Of a stretch of 51,561 nucleotides of DNA, positions 8,779 to 17,883 are shown piece by piece. The DNA is from an uncultured Paracoccaceae bacterium (GTDB taxonomy: Bacteria > Pseudomonadota > Alphaproteobacteria > Rhodobacterales > Rhodobacteraceae). Position 1 is the stretch's first letter. The number at the start of each line of letters is the position of its first letter. Position numbers and translations under genes: made by a program. The notes beneath the pieces are model-generated. The model saw only the letters and a program-made list of their open reading frames with translations, had not been told where the DNA came from and searched no databases. The stretch covers positions 1-51,561 of the forward strand of contig CALFSV010000360.1 in NCBI GenBank assembly GCA_937916485.1, in the 5' to 3' direction.

Positions 8779-10059
8779 CTATTCCATCGCCTTGCGAATG
8801 CGGTGGACCATCCACCAGACCGCCAGAATTACGAGCGGTGTGGCCACAGCCGTCAGTACCGGCTTGCCGATATGCAGAGCATATTCAAGCGGGGCCGCCA
8901 CATAGAGGACGAGGTTGACGGCATAGTAACTGATCGCAACCACCGACAGACCTTCGACGGTGCGCTGCAGGCGCAGTTGCAGGTCGGCGCGGCGATCCAT
9001 GCTGCCCAGGATCTCCTGGTTCTGGGCGGACCGTTCAACATCGACACGGGTTCGCAGCAGTTCGGCGGCCCGGACCGCGCGGGCCGACATGGCGTGCAGA
9101 CGGGCTTCTGTCGATTTGACCGTCCGCATGGCGGGGTCAAAGCGGCGCATCATGAATTCGGCAAAGGTCTGGCGGCCCCCGAACCGCTCTTCACGCAGGA
9201 TCTCGATCCGCTGGTTGACGATGGTCTCATAAGCCCCCGTAGCGCCAAAGCGAAAGCTCGATTCAGCGACCGTATTCTCAAGCTCGGCCGAAATCGTCAA
9301 AAGCGATTGCAACGTCGCGGCCGGATCGGTCATCGGACCGCACATGTCCTTGACCAAGGCCGCCAGGTTGACGTCCATCGCAGCCATGCGCGGATATAAT
9401 TCGCGGGCGCGGGCAAGACCCAGCATCGACATCGATTTGTAAGTTTCGATCTCGCACAGGCGCTGCACCACGCGCCCTATGCGGCGGTCGCCCGTGGTCG
9501 GGCGGGCAAAGACGGCAAAGCGAAGATGACCCGTCGAATCGATGCGGAAATCGGCACCGATGATCAGGTCCCCATCAAGGACCCGGCTGATCGCTAGACT
9601 TTCCGGGACAAACCATTGCTCCATCTTTTCCTTGATGCCGTCGTCTGTCTCTGCCTGTTCGATGCGGATCAGGGCCGAAGTGATGCGGGTGCCCGGAGCC
9701 TCGGCAAGCCAGTCTTCGGGAAAGACTGCAAAGGTGGCCGCGTCGAACGGGTTTTGGGCCACACCCTCGCCAAAGATGGTGTAGGTCACAAATTCGGTAT
9801 GGCTTTCCCATTTCAGCTGATGTCGGCCGATCTGGCCCGAGTAATGGGTCGCACCGGGCTGCGGGTGCTGGGCCCCGAAACGGTCGAGCAAGCGGATCAG
9901 ATGGGCCCGGTCCAGTTCCCTGTCCCGCCCCGCCGCGTTCTCTGCAGGCTTGAGCGCAAGATAAGCCGCCCGCGCCGGCGCCTTGAGAGACGGAAATGGT
10001 CGGGCGTGCAATTCGTTGGCTAGCGCATAGCGCAGGGGATGGTCGGTTATGGGGCTCAT
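8779..10059 (-). CDS. DUF3422 family membrane protein
   Basis: A 426-residue protein with the DUF3422 opening (HPLRYALANELHARPFP) and a large cytoplasmic domain rich in charged helices. Two C-terminal transmembrane segments (about residues 372-393 and 400-418) are separated by a short loop and followed by a basic tail. The family is widespread in alphaproteobacteria and its function is unknown. It lies downstream of the ornithine decarboxylase on the same strand, with a terminator-like hairpin between, so it is probably an independent transcript. The domain resembles a cytosolic sensor or scaffold attached to a tail anchor, but that is only an impression. Confidence 0.88.
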   Translation of the reverse strand: MSPITDHPLRYALANELHARPFPSLKAPARAAYLALKPAENAAGRDRELDRAHLIRLLDRFGAQHPQPGATHYSGQIGRHQLKWESHTEFVTYTIFGEGVAQNPFDAATFAVFPEDWLAEAPGTRITSALIRIEQAETDDGIKEKMEQWFVPESLAISRVLDGDLIIGADFRIDSTGHLRFAVFARPTTGDRRIGRVVQRLCEIETYKSMSMLGLARARELYPRMAAMDVNLAALVKDMCGPMTDPAATLQSLLTISAELENTVAESSFRFGATGAYETIVNQRIEILREERFGGRQTFAEFMMRRFDPAMRTVKSTEARLHAMSARAVRAAELLRTRVDVERSAQNQEILGSMDRRADLQLRLQRTVEGLSVVAISYYAVNLVLYVAAPLEYALHIGKPVLTAVATPLVILAVWWMVHRIRKAME

Positions 10060-10150
10060 TCTGGGAGGACCTCAGCGCTGGATGATGTGCGCAAACTAAT
10101 GGTCTTTGCCCGGCTGTAAACAGAAGAAATGTCGATTTTTGAAATGCTTA

Positions 10151-10179
10151 GCGGCGCACGACGGTATACCGTGCGCCGC
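10151..10179 (-). terminator. hairpin downstream of ornithine decarboxylase
   Basis: GCGGCGCACG and CGTGCGCCGC form a perfect 10-bp stem around a 9-nt loop, 19 bp beyond the decarboxylase stop codon. The minus-strand 3' side continues TAAGCATTTCAAAAATC, which is only mildly U-rich, so termination strength is uncertain. Confidence 0.6.
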
Positions 10180-10197
10180 ATGAGGGCAGGCAGTGGC

Positions 10198-11367
10198 CTA
10201 GATGACCGCGACCGCGAGAGGCGGGAAGCCATTGAAACAGACCGAGGAATAGGTCGACGTGTAAGCCCCGGTGTTGCGGATAACGATCTTGTCGCCGGAC
10301 TTCAGCGTCAGCGGCAAATGCATCGGGCGTTTCTCATAAAGCACATCGGCGCTGTCACACGAGGGGCCTGCCATGATGCAGGGGCCGGTCGGATCGCCGT
10401 CGCGAGCGGTCTGAAACTCGTAGCGGATCGCTTCGCCCTCGGTCTCGGCCAGGCCCGAAAACCGACCGATGGACAGATAGACCCAACGGTGCATGTCCCG
10501 GTCGGATTTGCGGCTGACCAGCATCACCTCGGCCACGATGGCACCAGCCTCGGCCACAAGGCCGCGGCCCGGCTCTGCCATGATCTGGGGAATGTCGCCG
10601 AAATGCTCTTGCAGCTGCGCCATCACCCGTGCGGCATAAGAAGTCGGTGCCTCGATTGCTTCACCATAAAACGCCGGGAAGCCTCCCCCGATGTTGAGCA
10701 GGGTCAGTTCGTGACCCGCCTCGCGGGCGGCATGCCAGGTCTTGGCCAGCTCGGCCAGGGTTGGGCCCCACATGTCGGCCCGGCGGGTTTGCGAACCGAC
10801 GTGGAAGGAAAAGCCGACGGGTGTCAGGCCCAGATCTTTGGCGTAGTCCAGCAGGCGCAGCGCGGTGTCCTGATCACAACCAAACTTGCGGCTCAGCGGC
10901 CAATCGGCCTGAGACAGCTCGACAATCAGGCGGATATAGACGCTTGCACCCGGCGCATGTTCGGCAATTTTTTCAAGCTCTTCCTCGGCATCGGCCGAGA
11001 ACAGGGTGATCCCGGCATGCCAGGCAAAGGCGATGTCGGACGCCCGCTTGACGGTGTTGCCAAAGGAAATCGTCTCGGGCCGGGCACCAAGGGACAGGCA
11101 AAGCTCAATCTCGCCCCGCGAGGCGGCATCAAAATGCGAACCAAGCGCGACCAGCCGCTCTAGGATCTCGCGGGCGGGGTTTGCCTTGACCGCATAGTGG
11201 ATGTCGGCGTGGCCAAGGCCAGCTTTCAGCGCGCCGTATTGGGTTTCGACCTGATCCACGTCGATCACCAGCGTGGGCTGATCGAACTCATTGTCCGCAA
11301 TGAAAGTGTCAAGGCGGGACGGGACAGAAGGGCGCGGCGCGGTTGCGCCGTTTACATGCAGTGTCAT
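10198..11367 (-). CDS. ornithine/lysine decarboxylase, PLP fold type III
   Basis: Alanine-racemase-fold decarboxylase of 389 residues that makes putrescine from ornithine (some alphaproteobacterial members also accept lysine). The PLP lysine is Lys61 in HYAVKANP. The glycine loop LNIGGGFP, the EPGRGLV segment and the C-terminal GPSCDSADVLY motif, whose Cys-Asp pair contributes to the shared dimer active site, are all present. The ATG at 11365-11367 is preceded by GGAG, but a potential helix lies between that site and the start codon (see leader). The folded 5' leader suggests that expression responds to a polyamine-pathway signal. No other polyamine gene is adjacent. Confidence 0.94.
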   Translation of the reverse strand: MTLHVNGATAPRPSVPSRLDTFIADNEFDQPTLVIDVDQVETQYGALKAGLGHADIHYAVKANPAREILERLVALGSHFDAASRGEIELCLSLGARPETISFGNTVKRASDIAFAWHAGITLFSADAEEELEKIAEHAPGASVYIRLIVELSQADWPLSRKFGCDQDTALRLLDYAKDLGLTPVGFSFHVGSQTRRADMWGPTLAELAKTWHAAREAGHELTLLNIGGGFPAFYGEAIEAPTSYAARVMAQLQEHFGDIPQIMAEPGRGLVAEAGAIVAEVMLVSRKSDRDMHRWVYLSIGRFSGLAETEGEAIRYEFQTARDGDPTGPCIMAGPSCDSADVLYEKRPMHLPLTLKSGDKIVIRNTGAYTSTYSSVCFNGFPPLAVAVI

Positions 11368-11520
11368 CGGTCATCTCCAGTAGACTCGGCCATTCATGAC
11401 CGCTCAGTTCCAAGGGAGACGTTACCGTCGCTGCATAAACGCGTGCCGGGTCGGGGTGTTACCCTTGATCGAGGGCTCGTCCCAGCGTGGCCAGAGGCGC
11501 GTGCGTTGGCGTCTGAGCGG
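11368..11520 (-). promoter_or_regulatory. structured 5' leader of ornithine decarboxylase (speF-like candidate)
   Basis: Read on the minus strand, CCGCTCAG (11520-11513) pairs with CTGAGCGG (11407-11400). After an internal loop CCAA (11509-11506) pairs with TTGG (11413-11410). Inside lies a hairpin GACG-GTAA-CGTC (11429-11418) with a GNRA tetraloop. Separately, CGGTCAT (11402-11396) can pair with ATGACCG (11374-11368), which fills the space between the GGAG ribosome-binding site and the ATG. The two long pairings share CGG at 11402-11400 and exclude each other. Alphaproteobacterial ornithine decarboxylase genes are known to carry the speF leader element; whether this is a member needs a covariance-model search. 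Confidence 0.6.
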
Positions 11521-11624
11521 CGATTTGGGGCCAAACCGGATTCTAATCAAGAAGAAAATGCAGTCTTCCCGAAAATTGTTTTTGCGGGATGGACTGGGGG
11601 TCCTTTCAGGCGCTAGGCAAGGGC

Positions 11625-12167
11625 ATGGCGAAGGTTCTACTCTTTAATAAACCATTTGACGTCCTGTCGCAATTCACCGACGCGCGCAGCCCGACGCCGC
11701 GGGCGACACTTTCGGATTTCATAGATGTTCCGGGGGTTTATCCGGCAGGCCGTCTGGACCGGGACAGCGAAGGGTTGATGGTCCTGACCGATGATGGCCG
11801 CCTTCAGGCCCGCATTGCCGATCCGGCCCACAAGCAGCCCAAGACCTACCTTGTGCAGGTGGAAGGTGCGCCAACAGAGGCAGATCTGGCCCCCCTGCGC
11901 CAAGGCCTGACGCTGAACGACGGGCCCACCCTGCCCGCCGGGGCGCGGCTGATCGCGCCACCGGACCTGTGGCCCCGCACCCCGCCGGTGCGCTATCGCA
12001 AATCGGTCCCGGACACCTGGATCGAGGTCACCCTGCGCGAAGGCCGCAATCGTCAGGTCCGGCGGATGACCGCCGCCATCGGCTTTCCTACCCTGCGGCT
12101 GGTGCGCTGGCGGATCGGGGACTGGTCGCTGGACGGAATTGCCCCCGGCACATGGCGCGACGCCTGA
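11625..12167 (+). CDS. rluE: 23S rRNA pseudouridine synthase RluE type
   Basis: A 180-residue RsuA/RluB/E/F family enzyme without the N-terminal S4 domain, as in RluE, which isomerises U2457 of 23S rRNA. The opening [13 protein letters not shown], catalytic-Asp motif [25 protein letters not shown] and [12 protein letters not shown] match RluE throughout. I chose the ATG at 11625 (AAGGG just upstream, product begins [10 protein letters not shown]) over an in-frame ATG 36 nt earlier. It diverges from the ornithine decarboxylase leader, and the gap between them must hold both promoters. Confidence 0.92.
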   Translation: MAKVLLFNKPFDVLSQFTDARSPTPRATLSDFIDVPGVYPAGRLDRDSEGLMVLTDDGRLQARIADPAHKQPKTYLVQVEGAPTEADLAPLRQGLTLNDGPTLPAGARLIAPPDLWPRTPPVRYRKSVPDTWIEVTLREGRNRQVRRMTAAIGFPTLRLVRWRIGDWSLDGIAPGTWRDA

Positions 12168-12263
12168 GCGGGCCGGCGCAAATGTGATTTGCCAGCCCCG
12201 GCAGGTGACTTATCTTCCGGAACACGACCGCCACGGAAAGCCTTTCCAACAGGAGAATGCCCA

Positions 12264-13150
12264 ATGACCCGGATGACGGCCAAGGACTTTGACCAGGAAC
12301 TGCTGGAACTTTACGACTTTTACGCTCACGGCAAGATCACCAAACGTGAGTTTCTGGACCGCGCAGGCAAATTCGCCGTCGGAGGGGTGACAGCCCTCGC
12401 CCTGCTCAACATGATGTCGCCCAATTACGCGCTGGCCCAGCAGGTCAACTTTAACGATGCGGACATCCTGCCCGAATACATCATGTACCCTTCGCCCAAC
12501 GGGCATGGAGACGTGCGCGGCTATCTGGTGAAGCCTGCCAACGCAACAGGCCCCCTGCCCGCTGTGCTAGTCGTGCATGAGAACCGCGGCCTAAACCCCT
12601 ATATCGAGGATGTTGCCCGCCGCCTTGCCAAGGCAGGCTTCATGGCGCTTGCCCCCGACGGGCTGACCTCGGTCGGCGGATACCCCGGCAACGACGCCGA
12701 TGAACGCGATTTGCAGTCATCGGTCGACGCCACCAAGCTGATGAACGACTTTTTCGCCGGGTTCGAATTCCTGTTTGCCCATCCCGACAGCACCGGCAAA
12801 GTCGGGGCGACAGGCTTTTGCTATGGCGGCGGCGTCGTCAATGCGATTGCCGTGGCCGACCCCGAGCTAAGCGCAGGTGTGCCCTTCTATGGGCGCCAGG
12901 CCGCTGCGGCGGATGTGCCAAAAATCGCGGCCCCCTACTGCTGCAATACGCAGGGCTCGACGACCGGATCAACGCAGGCTGGCCCGAGATGGAGGCCGCC
13001 CTTATCGCCAATGACAAGGTGTATGAGGCCCATATCTATCCGGATGTGAACCACGGTTTTCACAACGACAGCACACCGCGCTATGATGAGGCGGCGGCAG
13101 AACTGGCCTGGGACCGCACGCTGGCGTGGTTCAACACGTACCTTGCCTGA
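12264..13150 (+). pseudogene. dienelactone hydrolase family protein (YghX-like), one-base frameshift
   Basis: The frame starting at ATG 12264 (AGGAGA 7 nt upstream) encodes a signal-like [18 protein letters not shown] segment and an alpha/beta hydrolase domain with nucleophile Cys186 in GFCYGGG. At a C5 run (12931-12935) the homologous sequence continues in another frame: [18 protein letters not shown], then HGFHND, ending at 13150. One additional C would restore a 295-residue protein with the complete Cys-Asp-His triad. As written, frame 0 loses Asp and His and ends at 13049 after an unrelated tail. The KR pair with a hydrophobic stretch resembles the Tat-like leader of this subfamily. It may be a true frameshift or a homopolymer sequencing error. 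Confidence 0.85.
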
Positions 13151-13157
13151 CGCTCCG

Positions 13158-13190
13158 GCGTGGCAACCTGCATCACCACGGTTGCCGCGC
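13158..13190 (+). terminator. hairpin after dienelactone hydrolase gene
   Basis: GCGTGGCAACC pairs with GGTTGCCGCGC (11 bp including one G-U) around an 11-nt loop, 7 bp after the stop codon. There is no U-run, so it may act as an RNA 3'-end stabiliser or a weak terminator. A smaller GCCCC-GAAA-GGGGC hairpin follows. Confidence 0.45.
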
Positions 13191-13306
13191 CCTTGGCCCC
13201 GAAAGGGGCTGCCAGCCCGTGAGTGAGGGCCCATGGCAGACCCTGACGGTGGCCTGTTGTGGCGCGTCGTTGTCCCGAAGAAGGCTCCAAAGGGGTCAAT
13301 GACAAA

Positions 13307-13335
13307 GGGCCCGGCGTTTCCGCCGGGCCCCTTTT
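13307..13335. terminator. bidirectional terminator between dienelactone hydrolase and pntB
   Basis: GGGCCCGGCG-TTTC-CGCCGGGCCC makes a perfect 10-bp stem, followed on the plus strand by CTTTTC and on the minus strand by TTTGTCATT. It lies between the convergent hydrolase and pntB genes, 24 bp beyond the pntB stop. The 208-bp gap around it holds nothing else that I recognise. Confidence 0.75.
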
Positions 13336-13358
13336 CAATCCGATTGATTGCCGACGGA

Positions 13359-14798
13359 TCAGTTGATCTTGGGCAAAAGCTCGTCCAGCGACTTCTTGGC
13401 GTCGCCGTAGAACATGCGCGTGTTCTCTTTGAAGAACAGCGGGTTCTCGATACCCGAATAGCCAGTGCCCTGACCACGCTTGGACACAAAGACCTGCTTG
13501 GCCTTCCAGCACTCAAGCACTGGCATGCCAGCGATGGGGCTGTTGGGATCGTCCTGTGCGGCAGGGTTCACGATGTCGTTCGAGCCGATGACGATGGCCA
13601 CGTCGGTCTTGGGGAAGTCCTCGTTGATCTCGTCCATTTCCAGCACGATGTCATAGGGCACCTTGGCCTCGGCCAAGAGCACGTTCATGTGGCCGGGCAG
13701 ACGACCGGCGACGGGGTGGATCGCAAAGCGAACCTCCTTGCCAGCGGCGCGCAGCTTGCGGGTCAGTTCGGCAACAGCCGACTGGGCCTGTGCCACGGCC
13801 ATGCCATAGCCTGGGATGATGATGACGCTGTCAGCCTCGTTCAGCGCGGTGGCGACACCGTCGCTGTCGATGGCGATCTGCTCACCATCGATGGCCATCT
13901 GTTCGCCCGCCGGGCCACCAAAGCCGCCCAGAATGACGCTCACAAAGGACCGGTTCATCGCCTTACACATGATGTAGGACAGGATCGCACCGGACGAGCC
14001 GACCAGCGCACCGACCACGATCAGAAGATCGTTGCCAAGGCTGAAGCCAATCGCCGCCGCGGCCCAGCCCGAATAGCTGTTCAGCATGGACACAACGACC
14101 GGCATATCAGCCCCGCCGATGCCCATGATCAGGTGGTAGCCGATAAAGAGAGCGGCCAGAGTCATCAGGAACAGCGGGAAGAAACCGCCAGAGTTGAAGT
14201 ACCAGATCAGGCAAAGGAGCGAGAGGACTGCCGCTCCGGCATTCAGCATTTGCCCGCCGGGCAGCTTCTTGGCGGCCGAATTCACCCGGCCCGCCAGCTT
14301 GCCATAGGCAATGACGGAACCGGTAAAGGTCACCGCACCGATGAAGATACCAAGGAATAATTCGACGCGCAGAATGTTCAGCTCTACCGCCGACTTCTTG
14401 GCGATCAGCGCGCCGAAGGTTGCGAATTCCGACCCGTCAAAGCCCGAGGCCATCAGGGACGTGACCCGCACAATCTCAAAATGCGCGATCAGACCGACGA
14501 GGACCGCCGCCAGACCGACAAGGCTGTGCATTGCGGCCACAAGCTCTGGCATCTGGGTCATCTGTACCCGTGTTGCCAGGATGTAACCAATCACCCCGCC
14601 GCCGCCGATCAGGATGATCGACAAGAGCCACAGGCCCGAGCCCGGGCCGATCAGCGTCGCCGCAATGGCAAGCGCCATGCCGGCAATGCCGTACCATACA
14701 GCGCGCTTGGCGCTTTCCTGTCCCGACAAACCGCCAAGCGACAGGATGAACAGGATGGCCGCAACGACATAAGCCGCTGTTGTGAAACCGAATTCCAT
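13359..14798 (-). CDS. pntB: NAD(P) transhydrogenase subunit beta
   Basis: A 479-residue inner-membrane subunit of the proton-translocating transhydrogenase, which uses the proton gradient to reduce NADP+ with NADH. About eight to nine transmembrane segments occupy the first 260 residues. The NADP(H)-binding domain III follows, with [13 protein letters not shown] and the [31 protein letters not shown] region. The closing [23 protein letters not shown] and [11 protein letters not shown] motifs are typical of PntB. Its start lies 13 bp after the pntA stop, so the two form an operon. Confidence 0.97.
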   Translation of the reverse strand: MEFGFTTAAYVVAAILFILSLGGLSGQESAKRAVWYGIAGMALAIAATLIGPGSGLWLLSIILIGGGGVIGYILATRVQMTQMPELVAAMHSLVGLAAVLVGLIAHFEIVRVTSLMASGFDGSEFATFGALIAKKSAVELNILRVELFLGIFIGAVTFTGSVIAYGKLAGRVNSAAKKLPGGQMLNAGAAVLSLLCLIWYFNSGGFFPLFLMTLAALFIGYHLIMGIGGADMPVVVSMLNSYSGWAAAAIGFSLGNDLLIVVGALVGSSGAILSYIMCKAMNRSFVSVILGGFGGPAGEQMAIDGEQIAIDSDGVATALNEADSVIIIPGYGMAVAQAQSAVAELTRKLRAAGKEVRFAIHPVAGRLPGHMNVLLAEAKVPYDIVLEMDEINEDFPKTDVAIVIGSNDIVNPAAQDDPNSPIAGMPVLECWKAKQVFVSKRGQGTGYSGIENPLFFKENTRMFYGDAKKSLDELLPKIN

Positions 14799-14811
14799 AA
14801 TCCGAACTCCC

Positions 14812-16389
14812 TTACGACTTTTGGAACATGGCGAGCATGCGCCGTGTCACGAGGAAGCCGCCGAAAATGTTGATGCCCGTCATGAAGACCGCCAGGGCCG
14901 CCAGGATGACCACAAGAACAGAGCCCGATCCGATCTGGGTCAAAGCCCCCAGAATGATGATCGAGGAGATGGCGTTGGTCACGGCCATGAGGGGCGTGTG
15001 CAGCGAATGCGCGACCCCCCAGATGACCTGAAAGCCGACGAACACCGCCAGAACAAACACGATGAAGTGCTGCATGAAGCTGGCCGGAGCGACCAGACCG
15101 ACAGCCAGCAAAAGCACCGCACCGACGACCAAAAGGGCCACTTGGTTGCGGGTCTCTGTCTTGAAGGCGGCGACTTCCTGCGCGCGCTTTTCTTCGGCGG
15201 TGAGTTCCTTGGGCTTGTCCTTCTTGGGGGCAGCTGCAATGGCCTGCACCTTGGGCGGCGGCGGCGGGAAGGTGATCTCGTTCTTGTAGGTGGCTGTCGC
15301 CCCCCGGATCACGTCGTCTTCCATGTTGTGGTTGACGACGCCGTCCTTGCCCGGTGTCAAATCCGCCATCATGTGACGGATGTTGTTGGAGTACAGTGTC
15401 GAGGCCTGTGCCGCCATCCGGCTGGGGAAATCGGTATAGCCGATGATGGTCACGCCGTTATCGGTCACGACCTTTTCGTCCATCACGGTCAGATCGCAGT
15501 TGCCACCGCGTTCCGCCGCGAGGTCGATCACGACCGAACCGGGCTTCATCGCTTCGACCATATCCTTGGTCCAAAGCTTGGGGGCCGGGCGGCCGGGGAT
15601 CAGGGCCGTGGTGATGACGATGTCCATGTCCGGCGCAATTTCGCGGAACTTGGCAAGCTGCTTGGCCTGAAACTCGGGCGACGAGGGTGGGGCATAGCCA
15701 CCGGTCGCGGCACCATCAGGCAATTCGCTGGCGTCGAATTCAAGGAACACGAACTCGGCGCCCATCGATTCAATCTGCTCGGCCACTTCGGGGCGCACGT
15801 CAAAGGCGTAGGTGATTGCACCCAGCGAGGTCGAGGTGCCGATAGCGGCAAGACCCGCGACGCCTGCGCCGACAACCAGCACCTTGGCCGGGGGAACCTT
15901 ACCTGCAGCGGTGACCTGACCGGTGAAGAAGCGGCCAAAGTTGTTACCTGCCTCGATAACGGCGCGGTAGCCCGCGATATTGGCCATCGACGACAGGGCA
16001 TCCATCTTCTGCGCCCGGCTGATGCGGGGCACCATGTCCATGGCGATGACCGTGGCGCCCTTGCTGGCGGCCAGCTTCATCAGCTCTTCGTTCTGGCCCG
16101 GCCAGAAGAAGGAGATGAGGGTTTGTCCGTCCTGCAATCGTTTGGCTTCCGTCTCGGACGGGGGCCTGACCTTGACGACGACCTCAGCGGCCTTCCAAAG
16201 GGCGGCGGCGGTCTTGACGACCTCAACACCGGCCTCCTTGTAAGCCGCGTCCGAGAAACCGGCCAGTTGCCCGGCCCCACTCTCGATGACGCAGGTATGC
16301 CCAAGCTTTTGCAGCTCCAGCGCCGAAGCGGGCGTCATCGCAACCCGGGCTTCGCCTTCAAAAATCTCTTTCGGTGCACCAATCTTCAC
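14812..16389 (-). CDS. pntA: NAD(P) transhydrogenase subunit alpha (fused)
   Basis: A 525-residue protein combining the NAD(H)-binding domain I (alanine-dehydrogenase-like; [13 protein letters not shown]ossmann loop around residues 170-180) with four C-terminal transmembrane segments, the E. coli-type fusion. Some Rhodobacterales instead split this subunit in two. I place the start at GTG 16387-16389 (product [21 protein letters not shown]) because GAGGGGG lies 7-8 nt upstream and the N-terminus then matches the family; a longer frame opens 69 nt earlier without support. A palindrome and direct repeats (16478-16532) lie upstream and may regulate the operon. Confidence 0.95.
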   Translation of the reverse strand: MKIGAPKEIFEGEARVAMTPASALELQKLGHTCVIESGAGQLAGFSDAAYKEAGVEVVKTAAALWKAAEVVVKVRPPSETEAKRLQDGQTLISFFWPGQNEELMKLAASKGATVIAMDMVPRISRAQKMDALSSMANIAGYRAVIEAGNNFGRFFTGQVTAAGKVPPAKVLVVGAGVAGLAAIGTSTSLGAITYAFDVRPEVAEQIESMGAEFVFLEFDASELPDGAATGGYAPPSSPEFQAKQLAKFREIAPDMDIVITTALIPGRPAPKLWTKDMVEAMKPGSVVIDLAAERGGNCDLTVMDEKVVTDNGVTIIGYTDFPSRMAAQASTLYSNNIRHMMADLTPGKDGVVNHNMEDDVIRGATATYKNEITFPPPPPKVQAIAAAPKKDKPKELTAEEKRAQEVAAFKTETRNQVALLVVGAVLLLAVGLVAPASFMQHFIVFVLAVFVGFQVIWGVAHSLHTPLMAVTNAISSIIILGALTQIGSGSVLVVILAALAVFMTGINIFGGFLVTRRMLAMFQKS

Positions 16390-16477
16390 GGGCAATTCCC
16401 CCTCGCAAGCCATCCGTTCAGGATGCATTATAGCGCGCAAGATAATTTCACAAGGCAAGCGTGGGGCGGTTCATGCA

Positions 16478-16532
16478 TGTGAGCGCTCACAGTTTCTGTG
16501 CGCTCATGCCTCAGTTCTTGTGCGCTGATGCC
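16478..16532. promoter_or_regulatory. candidate operator: palindrome and direct repeats upstream of pntA
   Basis: A perfect 14-bp palindrome TGTGAGCGCTCACA (16478-16491) is followed by two imperfect 21-bp direct repeats beginning CAGTTTCTGTGCGCTC (16490-16510) and CAGTTCTTGTGCGCTG (16512-16532). The repeats are spaced 22 bp apart, two helical turns, and share the GCGCT(C/G)A core with the palindrome. They lie 90-145 bp upstream of the pntA GTG and just beyond the 3' end of the methyltransferase gene. No other reason for this repetition is apparent. Confidence 0.5.
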
Positions 16533-16552
16533 CTAACGTCACCCTGACCGGA

Positions 16553-17002
16553 TCAAACCCAGCGGCGCGTGGTTTGGGTGTAGCGGTGGAAGGCGACGCC
16601 AAATTTGGTCCGCAGCCGCGATTCTTCGGCCACAATGAACCGCTTTTCGATGATCCAGACGAAAATCGGCAAAATCGGCAAGGCGAGCGGTGCGTCAAAC
16701 CTAAACATCAGGCCCAAAAGGACCAATGCATCGCCAAGGTAGATCGGGTTCCGGCTGCGCTTGAAGATGCCCGAGGTCACCAGATGGGCGGCCTCCATAT
16801 GCGGGATGACCGTGGTCCGCCATTTGCGCATCTCGATCACCGCAAGCAACATCAGCACCAGCCCACCGCCTACCAGCAAACCGCCAAGAAGGTCCGACCA
16901 CGCCCCGCCAAAGGAAAGAGCGAACGGGTCAAGCTGGCCAATCCACCAGGACAGCACGATGGCGGCAAGCAGCCAGACGGGGGGAAGGTCAATCCATTTC
17001 AT
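16553..17002 (-). CDS. isoprenylcysteine carboxyl methyltransferase-family membrane protein
   Basis: A 149-residue protein with about four transmembrane segments and the family core RNPIYLGDALVLLG, followed by the conserved C-terminal EE(S)RLRTKFGVAF-type segment with its SAM-contacting glutamate region. Bacterial members methylate small molecules, phospholipids or unknown substrates; the substrate here is unknown. I used the ATG at 17000-17002 (MKWIDLPPVW). An upstream TTG would add 14 Gly/Cys-rich residues and has no better ribosome-binding site. It is divergent from the SDR gene with 81 bp between starts. Confidence 0.85.
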   Translation of the reverse strand: MKWIDLPPVWLLAAIVLSWWIGQLDPFALSFGGAWSDLLGGLLVGGGLVLMLLAVIEMRKWRTTVIPHMEAAHLVTSGIFKRSRNPIYLGDALVLLGLMFRFDAPLALPILPIFVWIIEKRFIVAEESRLRTKFGVAFHRYTQTTRRWV

Positions 17003-17083
17003 GGCGCTACAATGCCCTGCCCCGCCCCCCTTGTCACCGGTCAACTCAGCCGCCTAGCATGCGAAATACTAAAGGGGAGCAGG

Positions 17084-17845
17084 ATGGAGCATTCGGGACG
17101 CCACGCGCTTGTCACCGGCGGCGGCACCGGGATCGGGCTGGCCATCGCCACCGCATTGGCCAACGCCGGGGCCGAAGTGACGATCACCGGACGCCGGGCC
17201 GATGTGCTGGAGGCCGCGTCAGCTGCCAACCCGCGCCTGCACCTTGTCGCCGTCGACGTGACCGATGAAACCGCCCTGCGCGACGCCATCGCCCGCGCCG
17301 ATGAGGAACGCGGCCCGGTGGCGATCTGCGTCGCCAATGCCGGTATCGCCGAAGGCGGGCGGTTTCGCGATGTCACCATGGCCGACTGGCGACGCACGAT
17401 GTCGACCAATCTTGATGGGGCCTTTGTGACGTTTCAGGCTGCTTTGGCCACGCTACGAAGAGACGACTGGGGACCGATGATAGCCATATCATCCATCGCG
17501 GGGGTCCGGGGGCTGGCAGGGGCGGTGCCTTACACCGCTTCGAAACACGGGCTGATCGGGCTGATCCGGGGGTTGAGCGAAGAGTATATGGGCCGCGGCG
17601 TGACCTTTAACGCGCTTTGCCCCGGCTATGTGGATACCGAGATCGTCACCCGGAATGCCGCGGCCATCGCCGCCCGACGCGGCATCCCGGAAGTGGCCGC
17701 CACCGCTGAGATGGCCCGCGGCAACCGCCACCGCACCCTGTTGCAGATGGACGAGGTGGCAGGGGCGGCCATGTGGCTGTGTTCGGAGGCGGCCCGCAGC
17801 GTGAACGGCCAGACAATCCAGGTCGCGGGCGGCCAGGTGGCGTGA
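17084..17845 (+). CDS. SDR-family oxidoreductase
   Basis: A 253-residue classical short-chain dehydrogenase with cofactor motif TGGGTGIG (about residues 11-18), NAG at about 84-86, the catalytic Ser in ISSIAG, and YTASK supplying Tyr and Lys. Arg in TGRRAD after the second strand suggests a preference for NADP(H). The start has GGGGAGCAGG immediately upstream. Kynureninase begins 38 bp after its stop, so the pair is probably co-transcribed. In related genomes SDRs near kynureninase are often labelled 3-hydroxybutyrate or 3-oxoacyl dehydrogenase without proof. The substrate is unknown. Confidence 0.9.
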   Translation: MEHSGRHALVTGGGTGIGLAIATALANAGAEVTITGRRADVLEAASAANPRLHLVAVDVTDETALRDAIARADEERGPVAICVANAGIAEGGRFRDVTMADWRRTMSTNLDGAFVTFQAALATLRRDDWGPMIAISSIAGVRGLAGAVPYTASKHGLIGLIRGLSEEYMGRGVTFNALCPGYVDTEIVTRNAAAIAARRGIPEVAATAEMARGNRHRTLLQMDEVAGAAMWLCSEAARSVNGQTIQVAGGQVA

Positions 17846-17883
17846 TATCCCGGAACCATATCCAGCGGAAGTGACCCCAAGAC

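Noticed and set aside
11422..11436. Four-codon frame M-Q-R-R-stop within the decarboxylase leader
   Set aside because: No ribosome-binding site precedes it, and it lies inside the tetraloop hairpin region; chance occurrence is likely.
13233..13358. Short open frame starting ATGGCAGACCCTGACGG between the hydrolase and pntB
   Set aside because: It runs through the terminator hairpin and into antisense pntB; no ribosome-binding site or conserved feature.
14782..16482. Long open frame on the plus strand opposite pntA
   Set aside because: Typical GC-rich antisense shadow: His/Gly/Arg-rich translation and no start signal, while pntA is unmistakable on the other strand.
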